Assembly (NCBI RefSeq): GCF_016757755.1
Contig: NZ_CP068437.1
Span: 4,588,001 to 4,652,000, forward strand
DNA: 64,000 bases
Origin: Shewanella sp. KX20019
GTDB taxonomy: Bacteria; Pseudomonadota; Gammaproteobacteria; Enterobacterales; Shewanellaceae
Direction: 5' to 3'
A program made the translations under genes and the position numbers. The notes beneath the pieces were generated by a model. It was not told the origin of the DNA. It saw only the letters and a list, made by a program, of their open reading frames with translations, and made no database searches. This document shows, piece by piece, positions 26,549 through 35,359 of this stretch. Position 1 is the first letter of the stretch, and the number at the start of each line of letters is the position of its first letter.

Positions 26549-27523
26549 TTGCGCACATTTGATTTTGACTTGAAAAGCTTACAGGTATTTGTAATTGCAG
26601 CTCAAACCGGCAGTATGACTGAAACAGCCAAGCGTTTAGGGCTTACCCAATCTTCAGTATCTCAAACCTTGTCTATGTTGGAAAACAACTTGAAGATAGA
26701 GTTATTAGATCGCAGCATGCGGCCGTTAGGTCTCACGATAGCTGGGCGGTATTTCTTCGACCAGTCTAGCCATCTTCTATCCCAAGCAGAGCAAACCCAA
26801 AAAGTATTTACCCAAGGCACATTCGAACAACTCCATTTAGTCCGTATTGCTATGGTTGATTCTTTGGCAACTTCCTTAGGCAAGCCGCTGATTGAGGTGG
26901 TAAAGAAGCGCACCGAAAACTGGAGCCTAACAACTGGTCGCTCCCATATGCATGCAGATGCACTGGTTTCGCGTCAAGTCGATATTATTATTTCAGATGA
27001 TGCACTCGAAGACTGTGATGACCTGTGCCGCTACCCAATATTGAGTGAGCCTTTTGTGTTAGTCGCTCCGCTAAATTTTGGCTGGGAACATGGGAAGTTA
27101 CACTCGATTTCTGACATTGAACGTTTGCTGCAAAGGCTCGACTTTGTGCGCTATACCAATGACTCTCTCATTGGTACCAGCATCGAGAGATATTTAAGAC
27201 GCGTTGGAATTGAGCCAGCCATGAGATTACAGCTAGATAACACCTTTGCAGTCCTTTCTATGGTGGCCTCTGGTCTAGGCTGGACGATTACAACACCGTT
27301 ATGCCTGTATCAGAGTGGGATCCCGTTAGAACAAGTAAGCTGTCAACCATTGCCCGCTGACGATGGTTTTAATAGACGATTGACCTTGGTAACACGCAGG
27401 CATGAATTGAGCGAGCTTGCTGAGCAGATGGCTGCCGACAGTTGCCAAATCATGTCCCAGAGCTTTCTGCCGGAACTTGAAAAAGATCTGCCTTGGCTGG
27501 TATCAGCCATCGATATTGGATAG
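26549..27523 (+). CDS. LysR-type transcriptional regulator of the amino-alcohol cluster
   Basis: The 324-residue protein has an N-terminal winged helix (SLQVFVIAAQTGSMTETAKR, LGLTQSSVSQTLSMLE) and an effector-binding domain (about 95-300). It starts at TTG 26549, five bases after AGGGA, since no ATG or GTG fits upstream. It stands immediately before, and on the same strand as, the permease and catabolic genes, so it probably controls them, which is an inference from position. Unlike most LysR genes it is not divergent from its likely targets. A 23-bp palindrome lies between it and the permease gene. Confidence 0.88.
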   Translation: MRTFDFDLKSLQVFVIAAQTGSMTETAKRLGLTQSSVSQTLSMLENNLKIELLDRSMRPLGLTIAGRYFFDQSSHLLSQAEQTQKVFTQGTFEQLHLVRIAMVDSLATSLGKPLIEVVKKRTENWSLTTGRSHMHADALVSRQVDIIISDDALEDCDDLCRYPILSEPFVLVAPLNFGWEHGKLHSISDIERLLQRLDFVRYTNDSLIGTSIERYLRRVGIEPAMRLQLDNTFAVLSMVASGLGWTITTPLCLYQSGIPLEQVSCQPLPADDGFNRRLTLVTRRHELSELAEQMAADSCQIMSQSFLPELEKDLPWLVSAIDIG

Positions 27524-27579
27524 CCAACGGCATTGGCTTTCTGCTTCAAAAAACTAAAAATCGGGAGTAGTTATTTTCA

Positions 27580-27602
27580 TAGTATTAAAAATATTAATAC
27601 TA
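27580..27602. promoter_or_regulatory. Palindrome upstream of the permease gene, candidate operator
   Basis: Perfect nine-base arms TAGTATTAA and TTAATACTA enclose AAATA. It lies 57 bp after the LysR gene stop and 120 bp before the permease start, with no T run, so an operator is more likely than a terminator. Binding by the adjacent LysR protein is a guess. Confidence 0.5.
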
Positions 27603-27722
27603 CAGCGTTAGTACAAATGATTGTTGTTGTCGTTTAGCCAGGAGGCTATTAGGTTCGGTCAAGGTATTAATTCATAGCGAATTATCCGGGCCATTTCGCA
27701 AACCAAGATAAAGGGAAGTGTC

Positions 27723-29183
27723 ATGTCACAAGAATCAAAGCTACAACATGCACCTAAAACAAAAAATAAAAGCATCGAGTATAAAGCCGTTTCCGATGAA
27801 TACATGAGCCAACGTCAACTCAAAAAAGGAGTTGCAGGCTGGATACTACTCGCCAGTCTAGGGATCTCATATGTGATTTCAGGCGATTTTGCAGGATGGA
27901 ACTTCGGCCTTGAGCTCGGTGGATTTGGCGGCATGCTTATCGCCACTATGGTGATGGGCTTAATGTATATCTGCCTCGTTCTCAGTTTAGCGGAGATGTC
28001 ATCTTCACTACCAACTGCCGGCGGTGGGTACAGCTTTGCTAGGCGCACTATGGGGCCCTGGGGCGGATTTCTCACGGGTACCGCAATTTTACTTGAATAC
28101 GCCATTGCACCAGCTGCTATCGCGATCTTTATTGGCGGTTATGTCAATGAGCTAGTCGGTATTGATGGACCGATTGTTTACGCCGCTTTCTATGTGGTGT
28201 TTGTTGGTTTACACCTCTGGGGCGCTGGCGAGGCTCTGAGGATAATGATGGGGATCACCTTGCTTGCCGTGATTGCCATTGGCGTCTTTATGGTCGGTAT
28301 GGTGCCACATTTTGATTCAGCCAATCTATTTGATATTGCTGCTAACCCCGATGTCGCGGGGTCCAGCAGTTTCCTACCTGAAGGTTATATGGGGATCTGG
28401 GCAGCACTGCCATTTGCAATGTGGCTGTTCCTTGCCGTAGAAGGTGTGCCACTGGCCGCAGAAGAAGCGAAAAACCCAGCGAAAGATATGCCTAAGGGGA
28501 TTATTGCCTCTATGCTGGTCTTAATTGTATTTGCTGCAGCAGTGCTTCTTTTGGTTCCTGGAGGCGCTGGCGCCGAAGCGATGAAAACCCATGGTGCTCC
28601 TTTAGTGGGGGCACTGCAGTCTGTTTACGGTCTGGATTCACTTGCCGCCAAATTTGTTAATCTAGTCGGCCTATTTGGCTTAATAGCGAGTTTCTTCTCG
28701 ATTATTTACGCTTACTCTCGTCAGGTATTTGCTCTATCTCGCGCCGGTTATCTACCGCGCTTTTTGTCGCTTTCAGGAAAACGTAAAGTGCCCGTATGGG
28801 CGTTAATCGTTCCCGGCGTATTAGGCTTTCTGTTGTCGCTAACGGGTGAAGGAGACTTGATGATCACCATGGCGGTGTTTGGCGCAACAATCTCCTACGC
28901 TATGATGAGTTTATCGCATATTTTACTGCGTAAAAAAGAACCCAGTTTGGAGCGTCCATACAAAACCCCTGGCGGTATTTTTACCTCATCTATTGCGTTA
29001 ATACTCTCACTTGTTGCACTAGCATCAACCTTTGTCGTCAGCCTGCAAGCTGCCATGTGGTCTGCACTCTTTTATCTAATCATGGTGACTTACTTTGTGC
29101 TCTATAGTCGCCATCGATTAGTGGCTTCGGCACCTGAGGAGGAGTTTGACATGATCGCCTCTGCTGAGTCAGAGCTGAATTAG
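27723..29183 (+). CDS. Ethanolamine-type permease (APC superfamily)
   Basis: The 486-residue integral membrane transporter has about 12 membrane segments. The N-terminal stretch VSDEYMSQRQLKKG, followed by ISYVISGDFAGWNFGL, is characteristic of the ethanolamine permease subgroup (Eat), within the amino acid-polyamine-organocation superfamily. AGGGAAG precedes ATG 27723. It opens a five-gene run on one strand with a glutamine-synthetase-like ligase, two dehydrogenases and an amidotransferase-like hydrolase, fitting uptake of an amino alcohol. Substrate assignment is from family resemblance. Confidence 0.85.
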   Translation: MSQESKLQHAPKTKNKSIEYKAVSDEYMSQRQLKKGVAGWILLASLGISYVISGDFAGWNFGLELGGFGGMLIATMVMGLMYICLVLSLAEMSSSLPTAGGGYSFARRTMGPWGGFLTGTAILLEYAIAPAAIAIFIGGYVNELVGIDGPIVYAAFYVVFVGLHLWGAGEALRIMMGITLLAVIAIGVFMVGMVPHFDSANLFDIAANPDVAGSSSFLPEGYMGIWAALPFAMWLFLAVEGVPLAAEEAKNPAKDMPKGIIASMLVLIVFAAAVLLLVPGGAGAEAMKTHGAPLVGALQSVYGLDSLAAKFVNLVGLFGLIASFFSIIYAYSRQVFALSRAGYLPRFLSLSGKRKVPVWALIVPGVLGFLLSLTGEGDLMITMAVFGATISYAMMSLSHILLRKKEPSLERPYKTPGGIFTSSIALILSLVALASTFVVSLQAAMWSALFYLIMVTYFVLYSRHRLVASAPEEEFDMIASAESELN

Positions 29184-29374
29184 TGTCTATCTTGTTATTC
29201 CGACGGAAGCCGGAAAAGGCTGATGGTGAGTCATTTAAATTTGTCCGCCAATATTATCAATAAATTTAGCGACTAAGATTAAAAATATAATAACTGAAAT
29301 ATGATGTCTGACGATGAACAGTAGCGCTAAGCCAAGTTCATCTTATCAAGAGAAGTTAATAAGGAAGCGCGAAT

Positions 29375-30742
29375 ATGCAAGCGAGACAAGTTAACAGCAT
29401 TGCCGATGCCATTGCCATCATCGAAGAACGGGGTTTGTCCCATATTAAGGTCGGTCTATTCGATAATGATGGGGTGATGCGCGGCAAATATATGTCTAAG
29501 GCTAAGTTTGTCGCCTCCTTAGAAAAAGGCTTTGCCTTTTGCGATGTGGTACTGGGTTGGGATGTTAAAGATCAGCTGTACGACAATGCCAAATATACCG
29601 GTTGGCACACAGGCTACCCCGATGCGCCAGTGAGAATATTACCCCACACCTGCCGTGATGTTGTTGGTGAAGAGGGAATGCTGCTGTTTATCGCTGAGTT
29701 TGCCGAAGAAGCAGAAGCAGTTTGCCCACGGGGAACACTAAGACGGGTAATAGAGAAAGCGCAGAGCATGGGCTTTAATCCATTTGCGGCATTGGAGTAT
29801 GAGTTTTTTCTATTTAAAGAGACGCCACAATCTATCCGCGAAAAGAACTTCCGCAATCTGGAGACGATTACCCCAGACTGGTTCGGCTACTCGATGATCC
29901 GTAACTCAGTACACTCTGACCTTTATCAGGACATTTTGTCGATGTCTGAGACCATGGATTTTCCGATTGAAGGGATCCATTCAGAAACGGGTCCAGGAGT
30001 CATTGAAGCAGCGATTGCTGTTGATTGTGCAGAGTCCGCCGCCGATAAAGGCGCACTGTTTAAGACCTTTATGAAAGTGTTGGCGCAGAAACGCGACTTG
30101 ATGGCGACTTTTATGGCGAAGTGGTCCGGTGATTATCCAGGGCAAAGCGGCCATATTCACCTATCACTACAAAACAAAGATGGCACTTCTGCATTTTATG
30201 ACCCCAGCCAGACTCACTGCATGAGCAAAATACAGCGACACTTTTTGGCAGGTCAACAGGCGTTAATGCCGGAGTTTCTTTGTATGATAGCCCCCACCAT
30301 TAACAGTTACTCCCGTATGATCCCCGGCTTTTGGGCCCCCACTGATGCTACTTGGGGGGTAGAAAATAGAACGACCGCTCTGCGGGTTATTCCCGGTTCG
30401 GCATCATCTCAGCGCGTTGAATATCGATTGGGAGCTGCCGACGCCAACCCTTACCTTGCACTTGCAGCAGCGCTTGCCAGCGGCCTTTATGGCATAGAGC
30501 ACGAGCTAGAACCAAAAGCACAAGTCAAAGGCAACGCTTATGAGCAAACTCATGACGCTTCACTCGCACTGCCCGCCACATTGTGGGATGCGGCGCAGCG
30601 GTTCAAGCAATCAACAGCGGCCAAAAGCTGCTTTGGTGAAACCTTTGTCGAACATTACGCTATTAGTCGCGAATGGGAAGAACGTGAGTTTAGAAAGCAC
30701 GTGACTGATTGGGAGATGGAGCGTTATTTCGAGATTATTTAG
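29375..30742 (+). CDS. Glutamine-synthetase-like gamma-glutamyl-amine ligase
   Basis: The 455-residue enzyme belongs to the glutamine synthetase fold but looks like the PuuA/GlnA4 branch, which joins glutamate to amines using ATP. Active-site pieces are FAALEYEFFLF, EGIHSETGPGVIEAAI, GQSGHIHLSLQ, and ENRTTALRVIPGSASSQRVE. The C-terminal Tyr-containing adenylylation segment of GlnA is absent. AAGGA nine bases before ATG 29375 supports the start. With an ethanolamine-type permease in front and alcohol and aldehyde dehydrogenases behind, gamma-glutamylethanolamide formation is the most likely reaction. Putrescine or other amines remain possible. Confidence 0.85.
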   Translation: MQARQVNSIADAIAIIEERGLSHIKVGLFDNDGVMRGKYMSKAKFVASLEKGFAFCDVVLGWDVKDQLYDNAKYTGWHTGYPDAPVRILPHTCRDVVGEEGMLLFIAEFAEEAEAVCPRGTLRRVIEKAQSMGFNPFAALEYEFFLFKETPQSIREKNFRNLETITPDWFGYSMIRNSVHSDLYQDILSMSETMDFPIEGIHSETGPGVIEAAIAVDCAESAADKGALFKTFMKVLAQKRDLMATFMAKWSGDYPGQSGHIHLSLQNKDGTSAFYDPSQTHCMSKIQRHFLAGQQALMPEFLCMIAPTINSYSRMIPGFWAPTDATWGVENRTTALRVIPGSASSQRVEYRLGAADANPYLALAAALASGLYGIEHELEPKAQVKGNAYEQTHDASLALPATLWDAAQRFKQSTAAKSCFGETFVEHYAISREWEEREFRKHVTDWEMERYFEII

Positions 30743-30836
30743 GCCCACAAATCGACTTTATATGATGCAGTCATAGCGAGTTGAGATTGAAAGTGCAGTT
30801 GAAAGTGAAATTCAAAGCATTGGAGTTGAGTTATTT

Positions 30837-32252
30837 ATGCAATTACCACCAAAAATAGAGACGCAAGACACCGTATCTCCAATAGATGGCAGTGTGTTTG
30901 TTAGCCGTCAGCTCGCCAATGAGCATCAAGTATTGGCCTATGTTGAGCAAGCAGTTGCGGCCTATAATGGTTCCAATAACAGTTGGAAACAGACCCCGCT
31001 AGCGCAGCGTAAAGCCTTGTGTCAAAAAGCCATTGAGCAACTATTGAGTCATAAAGATGATATAGCCAAAGAGCTAAGCTGGATGATGGGCCGCCCGATA
31101 CGTTACGGCGAAGGAGAGCTTGCCGGCGTTGCCGAGCGTAGCGACTATATGGCCAACGTATGTGAGCAAGCCTTAGCGGATATTAATATTGAAGATAAGC
31201 CTGGATTTACTCGTTATATAAAACGTGAATCCTTAGGTGTTGTTGTAGTCATCGCCCCGTGGAACTATCCTTTTTTGACCGCGATAAATGCCATTATCCC
31301 GGCTTTATTGGCGGGAAATTGCGTGATCCTCAAACACTCAGCGCAAACCCCCTTATGTGCAGAACGCTTATACCAAGCATTTACAGATGCAGGATTACCG
31401 GCAGGCGTTTTTCAATATCTGCATATGAGTCACGATAATACCGCCAAGCTTATTGCCAACGAGCAAATCGATTATGTCGCCTTTACTGGCTCGGTTTATG
31501 GTGGCGAAATGGTAGAGAAAGCCGCTAGTGGCCGCTTTATTGGTGTCGGTCTAGAGCTTGGTGGCAAAGATCCCGCCTATGTGCGCGAGGATGCTGATAT
31601 AGACAGCGCTGTTGCAACCTTAGTCGACGGTGCCTTTTTCAATTCAGGCCAATCTTGCTGCGGTATCGAGCGCATCTATGTTCATCACAGTATTTTTGAT
31701 GAATTTGTCAGTAAGGCCGTGTCCTTAACCAAACAATACCAGCTGGGACGGGCTGATGATCCAACCACCACACTAGGCCCTATGGTGCGCACCTCAGCTG
31801 CAGATTTTGTCCGGCAACAGATAGCTGATGCGATTGCTAAAGGTGCCATAGCGCATATAGACGAAACGCTATTTCCCTTGAGTCAACAAGGCACGCCCTA
31901 TCTTGCCCCTCAAATCCTCACCCAAGTGGATCACTCAATGAGTGTGATGACACAAGAATCATTTGGTCCCGTGGTCGGAATAATGAAAGTCTCAGCAGAT
32001 GAGCAAGCAATTACCTTGATGAACGACAGTGATTTTGGCTTAACGGCCAGCATTTTCACCCAAGATATCGACCAAGGCATTGCATTAGGCGAGCAATTGC
32101 AAACGGGGACTTTTTTCCTCAATCGCTGTGATTACTTAGATCCTGCGTTAGCCTGGACAGGGGTCAAGCAATCTGGACGGGGCTGCACCTTATCTCAATT
32201 AGGATTTGAACAGCTAACTCGCCCTAAGTCATTTCATATTAAACATCCTTAA
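30837..32252 (+). CDS. NAD(P)-dependent aldehyde dehydrogenase
   Basis: The 471-residue aldehyde dehydrogenase has the cofactor segment APWNYPFLTAINAIIPALLAG, YVAFTGSVYGG, the general-base loop VGLELGGKDPAYV, and the catalytic cysteine in FFNSGQSCCGIERIYV. The late motif ESFGPVVGI is also present. It should oxidise the aldehyde made by the following alcohol dehydrogenase, possibly gamma-glutamyl-aminoacetaldehyde to gamma-glutamylglycine. It lies 94 bp after the ligase gene and 39 bp before the alcohol dehydrogenase gene. Confidence 0.9.
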   Translation: MQLPPKIETQDTVSPIDGSVFVSRQLANEHQVLAYVEQAVAAYNGSNNSWKQTPLAQRKALCQKAIEQLLSHKDDIAKELSWMMGRPIRYGEGELAGVAERSDYMANVCEQALADINIEDKPGFTRYIKRESLGVVVVIAPWNYPFLTAINAIIPALLAGNCVILKHSAQTPLCAERLYQAFTDAGLPAGVFQYLHMSHDNTAKLIANEQIDYVAFTGSVYGGEMVEKAASGRFIGVGLELGGKDPAYVREDADIDSAVATLVDGAFFNSGQSCCGIERIYVHHSIFDEFVSKAVSLTKQYQLGRADDPTTTLGPMVRTSAADFVRQQIADAIAKGAIAHIDETLFPLSQQGTPYLAPQILTQVDHSMSVMTQESFGPVVGIMKVSADEQAITLMNDSDFGLTASIFTQDIDQGIALGEQLQTGTFFLNRCDYLDPALAWTGVKQSGRGCTLSQLGFEQLTRPKSFHIKHP

Positions 32253-32291
32253 CTCAGAACTCGTAAAGGCTAGTTCCAAAAAGGAGTCATC

Positions 32292-33476
32292 ATGGATTTA
32301 CATGCAAGTTGGAATTTCCCCACGGCAATCACCGTGGGTGCAGGCTGTTTAATGCAGCTGGGGGAGCGCTGCAAATCCCTCAATATGACCAAGGTGTTGT
32401 TGATCACCGATCCCGGTTTAGCCGCTCTGCCTATGGTCAAAGAGGCCATTGGATACTGTACAGCTGCTGGGCTTGAAGCTGCTGTTTTTGCTGATATTCA
32501 AGGCAATCCAACGGGCAACAATGTTCGCGATGGGGTGCAGTTTTTAAACGCAGGCGATTTTGATGGTGTGGTGGCACTCGGTGGTGGTTCGAGTTTAGAT
32601 GCTGCTAAAGCCATTGCCATGATAGCCAAGCAAGCAGTCACGCTATGGCAAGCGGAAGATATTGGCAGTAATTGGACCCGTGTCGATGCAAGCTTAATGC
32701 TGCCCGTTGTAGCCGTTCCGACCACCGCGGGCACAGGTTCTGAAGTCGGCCGCGCATCGGTCATCACCGATACCGATGGTCAGCACCCAATTAAACGCAT
32801 TATCTTTCACCCGAACATGCTACCCGCGAGTGTTTTGCTCGACCCGACACTCACCTTAAGTTTGCCAGCTCATATCACCGCGGCAACAGGTTTAGATGCC
32901 TTATCCCATAACTTGGAAGCCTATTGCGCGTCTTTTTATCACCCGATGGCAGAGGGCATAGCGATTGAAGGGATACGCTTAGTGAAAGACTATCTACCCA
33001 GAGCAGTGTCCAATGGTGAAGACGTTACGGCCAGAACCCAGATGCTAGTAGCCTCAAGCATGGGCGCCACCAGCTTTCAACGAGGGTTAGGCGGCATGCA
33101 TGCCATCGCGCACTCACTTGGCGCCCTGTATAACAAGCATCATGGATTATTAAATGCGATTTTAATGCCCTACGTGCTGCTCCGAAACCGCAGCGCGATA
33201 GAGGAGCGCATCATACGGTTATCCAAATATCTTGAACTTGATGATGCCAGTTTCGATGGTTTTCTAGCTTGGGTGTTAACACTTAGAGCGCAGCTAGATA
33301 TTCCACACACCTTAGCTGAAATTGGCATAGAGCTAACTGATGAGGTTTTAATTGGCCAAATGGCAGCCAAAAATGCGGCTGCAGCCGGAAACCCCATCAT
33401 ATTAACCGATGTAGAATATTCATTACTGTTTAGCGATGCGGTAAACGGTCGACTGCTAAACACCCTTCCTACCTAA
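32292..33476 (+). CDS. Iron-containing (group III) alcohol dehydrogenase
   Basis: The 394-residue protein belongs to the iron-dependent alcohol dehydrogenase family. It shows the NAD-binding GGGSSLDAAKAIA, the loop VPTTAGTGSEVG, and the metal-binding region with its Asp and three His ligands spread over ATGLDALSHNLEAY, GGMHAIAHSLGAL and NKHHGLLNAILMP. AAGGAG precedes ATG 32292. Within this cluster it would oxidise the hydroxyl of the gamma-glutamylated amino alcohol. Its presence is the main argument that the substrate carries an alcohol group and is not simply a polyamine. Confidence 0.92.
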   Translation: MDLHASWNFPTAITVGAGCLMQLGERCKSLNMTKVLLITDPGLAALPMVKEAIGYCTAAGLEAAVFADIQGNPTGNNVRDGVQFLNAGDFDGVVALGGGSSLDAAKAIAMIAKQAVTLWQAEDIGSNWTRVDASLMLPVVAVPTTAGTGSEVGRASVITDTDGQHPIKRIIFHPNMLPASVLLDPTLTLSLPAHITAATGLDALSHNLEAYCASFYHPMAEGIAIEGIRLVKDYLPRAVSNGEDVTARTQMLVASSMGATSFQRGLGGMHAIAHSLGALYNKHHGLLNAILMPYVLLRNRSAIEERIIRLSKYLELDDASFDGFLAWVLTLRAQLDIPHTLAEIGIELTDEVLIGQMAAKNAAAAGNPIILTDVEYSLLFSDAVNGRLLNTLPT

Positions 33477-33528
33477 GGATGCTGAATTCAGTGGAATGAA
33501 AATAGATTTTGCGACAAGGAGATGTGTG

Positions 33529-34227
33529 ATGAAAATAGGCATTTTACAATGCGATGATGTCACTAGCTCACTGCAAGCTAAACATGGTAATTACCCTATG
33601 ATGTTTACGCGTCTGTTTGAGGGCTTTGACGCTGAAATGAGCTTTTCAGTGTACCGTGTAATCGATGGTATTTACCCAAGTTCAATGGATGAATGTGACG
33701 CCTATATCACCACGGGGAGCCGTTACGGTGTTAATGATGATGAGGCTTGGGTGCGCCAGCTTAAACATTATATTGCTGAACTCTATGCAGCTAAGAAAAA
33801 GTTTATTGGGATCTGTTTTGGTCATCAAATGATGGTTAAAGCCTTAGGGGGTCAGGTCATTAAATCTCCAAAAGGTTGGGGGGTTGGCGTGGCAACATCC
33901 CAAGTAACTCAGATCAAGCCTTGGATGAATGAAGCTGTGATGGCGATATCCTTGGTCGTGAGCCATCAAGATCAAGTCAGTGAACTGCCCATTGATACCC
34001 AGATCATTGCCGCTAGTGATTTTTGCCCCTTTGCTATGATCCAGATAAACGACCACTTTTTAGGTGTCCAAGGACATCCAGAATTTAGCAAGCGTTACTC
34101 AAAAGATCTTATGAATGCTCGCCGCGACAGGATCCCCCATCAACGAGTCAAAATCGGTATTGAATCACTGTCGCAGCCAGTTGATGACAAACTCGTGACG
34201 CGTTGGATAGTGAACTTTTTGAAATAA
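33529..34227 (+). CDS. Class I glutamine amidotransferase-like hydrolase
   Basis: A 232-residue class I amidotransferase fold. I choose ATG 33529 because AGGAG lies seven bases upstream; an ATG at 33496 would add 11 residues. The nucleophile elbow is FIGICFGHQMM (Cys), and the His-Glu pair is in GVQGHPEFS. It stands alone, without a synthase partner, so it probably hydrolyses a gamma-glutamyl amide, releasing glutamate and the amine product, as proposed for IpuF in isopropylamine degradation and, from a different family, PuuD. It is the last gene of the cluster. Confidence 0.85.
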   Translation: MKIGILQCDDVTSSLQAKHGNYPMMFTRLFEGFDAEMSFSVYRVIDGIYPSSMDECDAYITTGSRYGVNDDEAWVRQLKHYIAELYAAKKKFIGICFGHQMMVKALGGQVIKSPKGWGVGVATSQVTQIKPWMNEAVMAISLVVSHQDQVSELPIDTQIIAASDFCPFAMIQINDHFLGVQGHPEFSKRYSKDLMNARRDRIPHQRVKIGIESLSQPVDDKLVTRWIVNFLK

Positions 34228-34282
34228 TAAAGTCTGATTATTTACATGCTAGATCTCAGCATTAACCTTTGTTATTTTTATC

Positions 34283-34316
34283 GGCCTACACGTCATTTAG
34301 TCGGGAGGTGTGGGCC
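34283..34316 (+). terminator. Hairpin after the amino-alcohol operon
   Basis: The arms GGCCTACAC and GTGTGGGCC (one G-T pair) enclose a 16-base loop, 55 bp after the amidotransferase-like gene. The following T run is poor, so it is a weak or factor-dependent terminator. Confidence 0.5.
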
Positions 34317-34549
34317 TATTTCGGCACATAAGTGTGTTGGTCGATGTATCCATAATTGCTGCATACAAAGTCTAAGTCTAAATCAAAGTCGTGGCGCTTC
34401 GCCCACACCCGAGCAAGAAGGACTGCTCGTCCTATCCTCCTTGCATCCACCATAACGCCCGACGAAGTTACATGCGTTGAGTACAGGCCTCATACTTATG
34501 GATAAATCGCTAACGCTTCCGATGGGGCGTCCAGCCCCCCGAAAGCTAG

Positions 34550-34567
34550 CCAGACATCCATGTCTGG
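34550..34567. repeat. 18-bp palindrome
   Basis: CCAGACAT-CC-ATGTCTGG is a perfect inverted repeat with a two-base centre, in the gene-poor region. Its design is the same as the palindrome at 34726. Confidence 0.7.
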
Positions 34568-34725
34568 ACTTACACGATTGATTCCAACGTACTTCGGCAA
34601 CTTCGATGGGGAGTGAGTGTTTTCTGTTAGTTTGATTTGCACATTTAATTTTTGAGTTCATATTTTTAACGCAAATGCCAAATAATTGTGCTTTTCACCC
34701 CCAGTGCGGATACGGTTGAGGGCTT

Positions 34726-34745
34726 CGGTTTCATGGATGAAACCG
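34726..34745. repeat. 20-bp palindrome
   Basis: CGGTTTCAT-GG-ATGAAACCG is a perfect inverted repeat with a GG centre, about 180 bp from the one at 34550. Confidence 0.7.
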
Positions 34746-35029
34746 CAGAGCGGCCATGGACGGCGTAAAGCGTCTCTCAGCAGTATCTGCACATACGCCG
34801 ACCGCAGGTCATTGGAACCACTTAAGGTGGAGGCTAACCCAGTCCTGCCCCATAAGTGAGTTGCTGTCGGTAAGCAGCTCTGATAAATAACAAGCCAGTT
34901 GGCCTACCTTTACTAATCCATTAATGGCACTCACTGATTACTTCCGGTAAGACATGCTCGTTATTTCAGCGCCATTTTGATAGGGTGCTTATTAATCAAT
35001 AGCTTTGATAAAAGTATGCGGAGTATCAA

Positions 35030-35242
35030 TTGCCCCTTTTTGCTGAATATGAAAAACAACAGAAATGGAGAAGTTGGGATAATTACCTTAAGTTTATACC
35101 GTTAAGTAAAAGTGACACTGTAGTTGACCTTGGCTGCTCCGTAGGTGATGTATCTCGTACTGATGATGTTAATAGACTACTGCACATCAATCAAAAAATT
35201 CATCATACTTTTTTCTTATCTGAGCCACTCACACCAGAGTAA
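35030..35242 (+). pseudogene. Remnant of a class I SAM-dependent methyltransferase gene
   Basis: The 70-codon frame starts at TTG 35030 with no good ribosome site and a stop just upstream. Its first 44 residues look like the start of a methyltransferase, ending in motif I VVDLGCSVGDVSR, which is followed at once by unrelated-looking sequence (TDDVNRLLHINQ). A whole methyltransferase would need 150 or more further residues. Because a good terminator overlaps the stop, the simplest reading is a gene that has lost its middle and kept both ends. Confidence 0.6.
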
Positions 35243-35260
35243 ATCCTCTAGTGTGTTTTT
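35230..35260 (+). terminator. Rho-independent terminator after the methyltransferase remnant
   Basis: The arms CACACCAGAG and CTCTAGTGTG (one mismatch) are followed by TTTTT. The stop codon of the remnant lies inside the hairpin. Confidence 0.8.
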
Positions 35261-35359
35261 ATCCAAAAACGATTTACAAACGATCAAACGTTACCAACTC
35301 AATACTCAATAGAAGAACTAACCTCTGCCGTTTATGATCAATTCTAGTATCCTCCGCTC

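Larger units (their letters stand above)
34228..35029. other. Gene-poor region with several palindromes
   Basis: About 800 bp with no convincing gene on either strand. It holds a hairpin after the amidotransferase gene, two perfect palindromes built around CC or GG centres (34550, 34726) and GC content higher than its surroundings. The block 34700-34870 (GTGCGGATACGG onward, through CAGTCCTGCCCCATAAGTG) has the look of a dispersed non-coding element, but I cannot name it. Confidence 0.5.

Noticed and set aside
34383..34661. 92-codon minus-strand frame in the gene-poor region
   Set aside because: The product looks random, with many Arg, Ser and Cys, and the frame overlaps palindromes; it probably reflects the local GC content.
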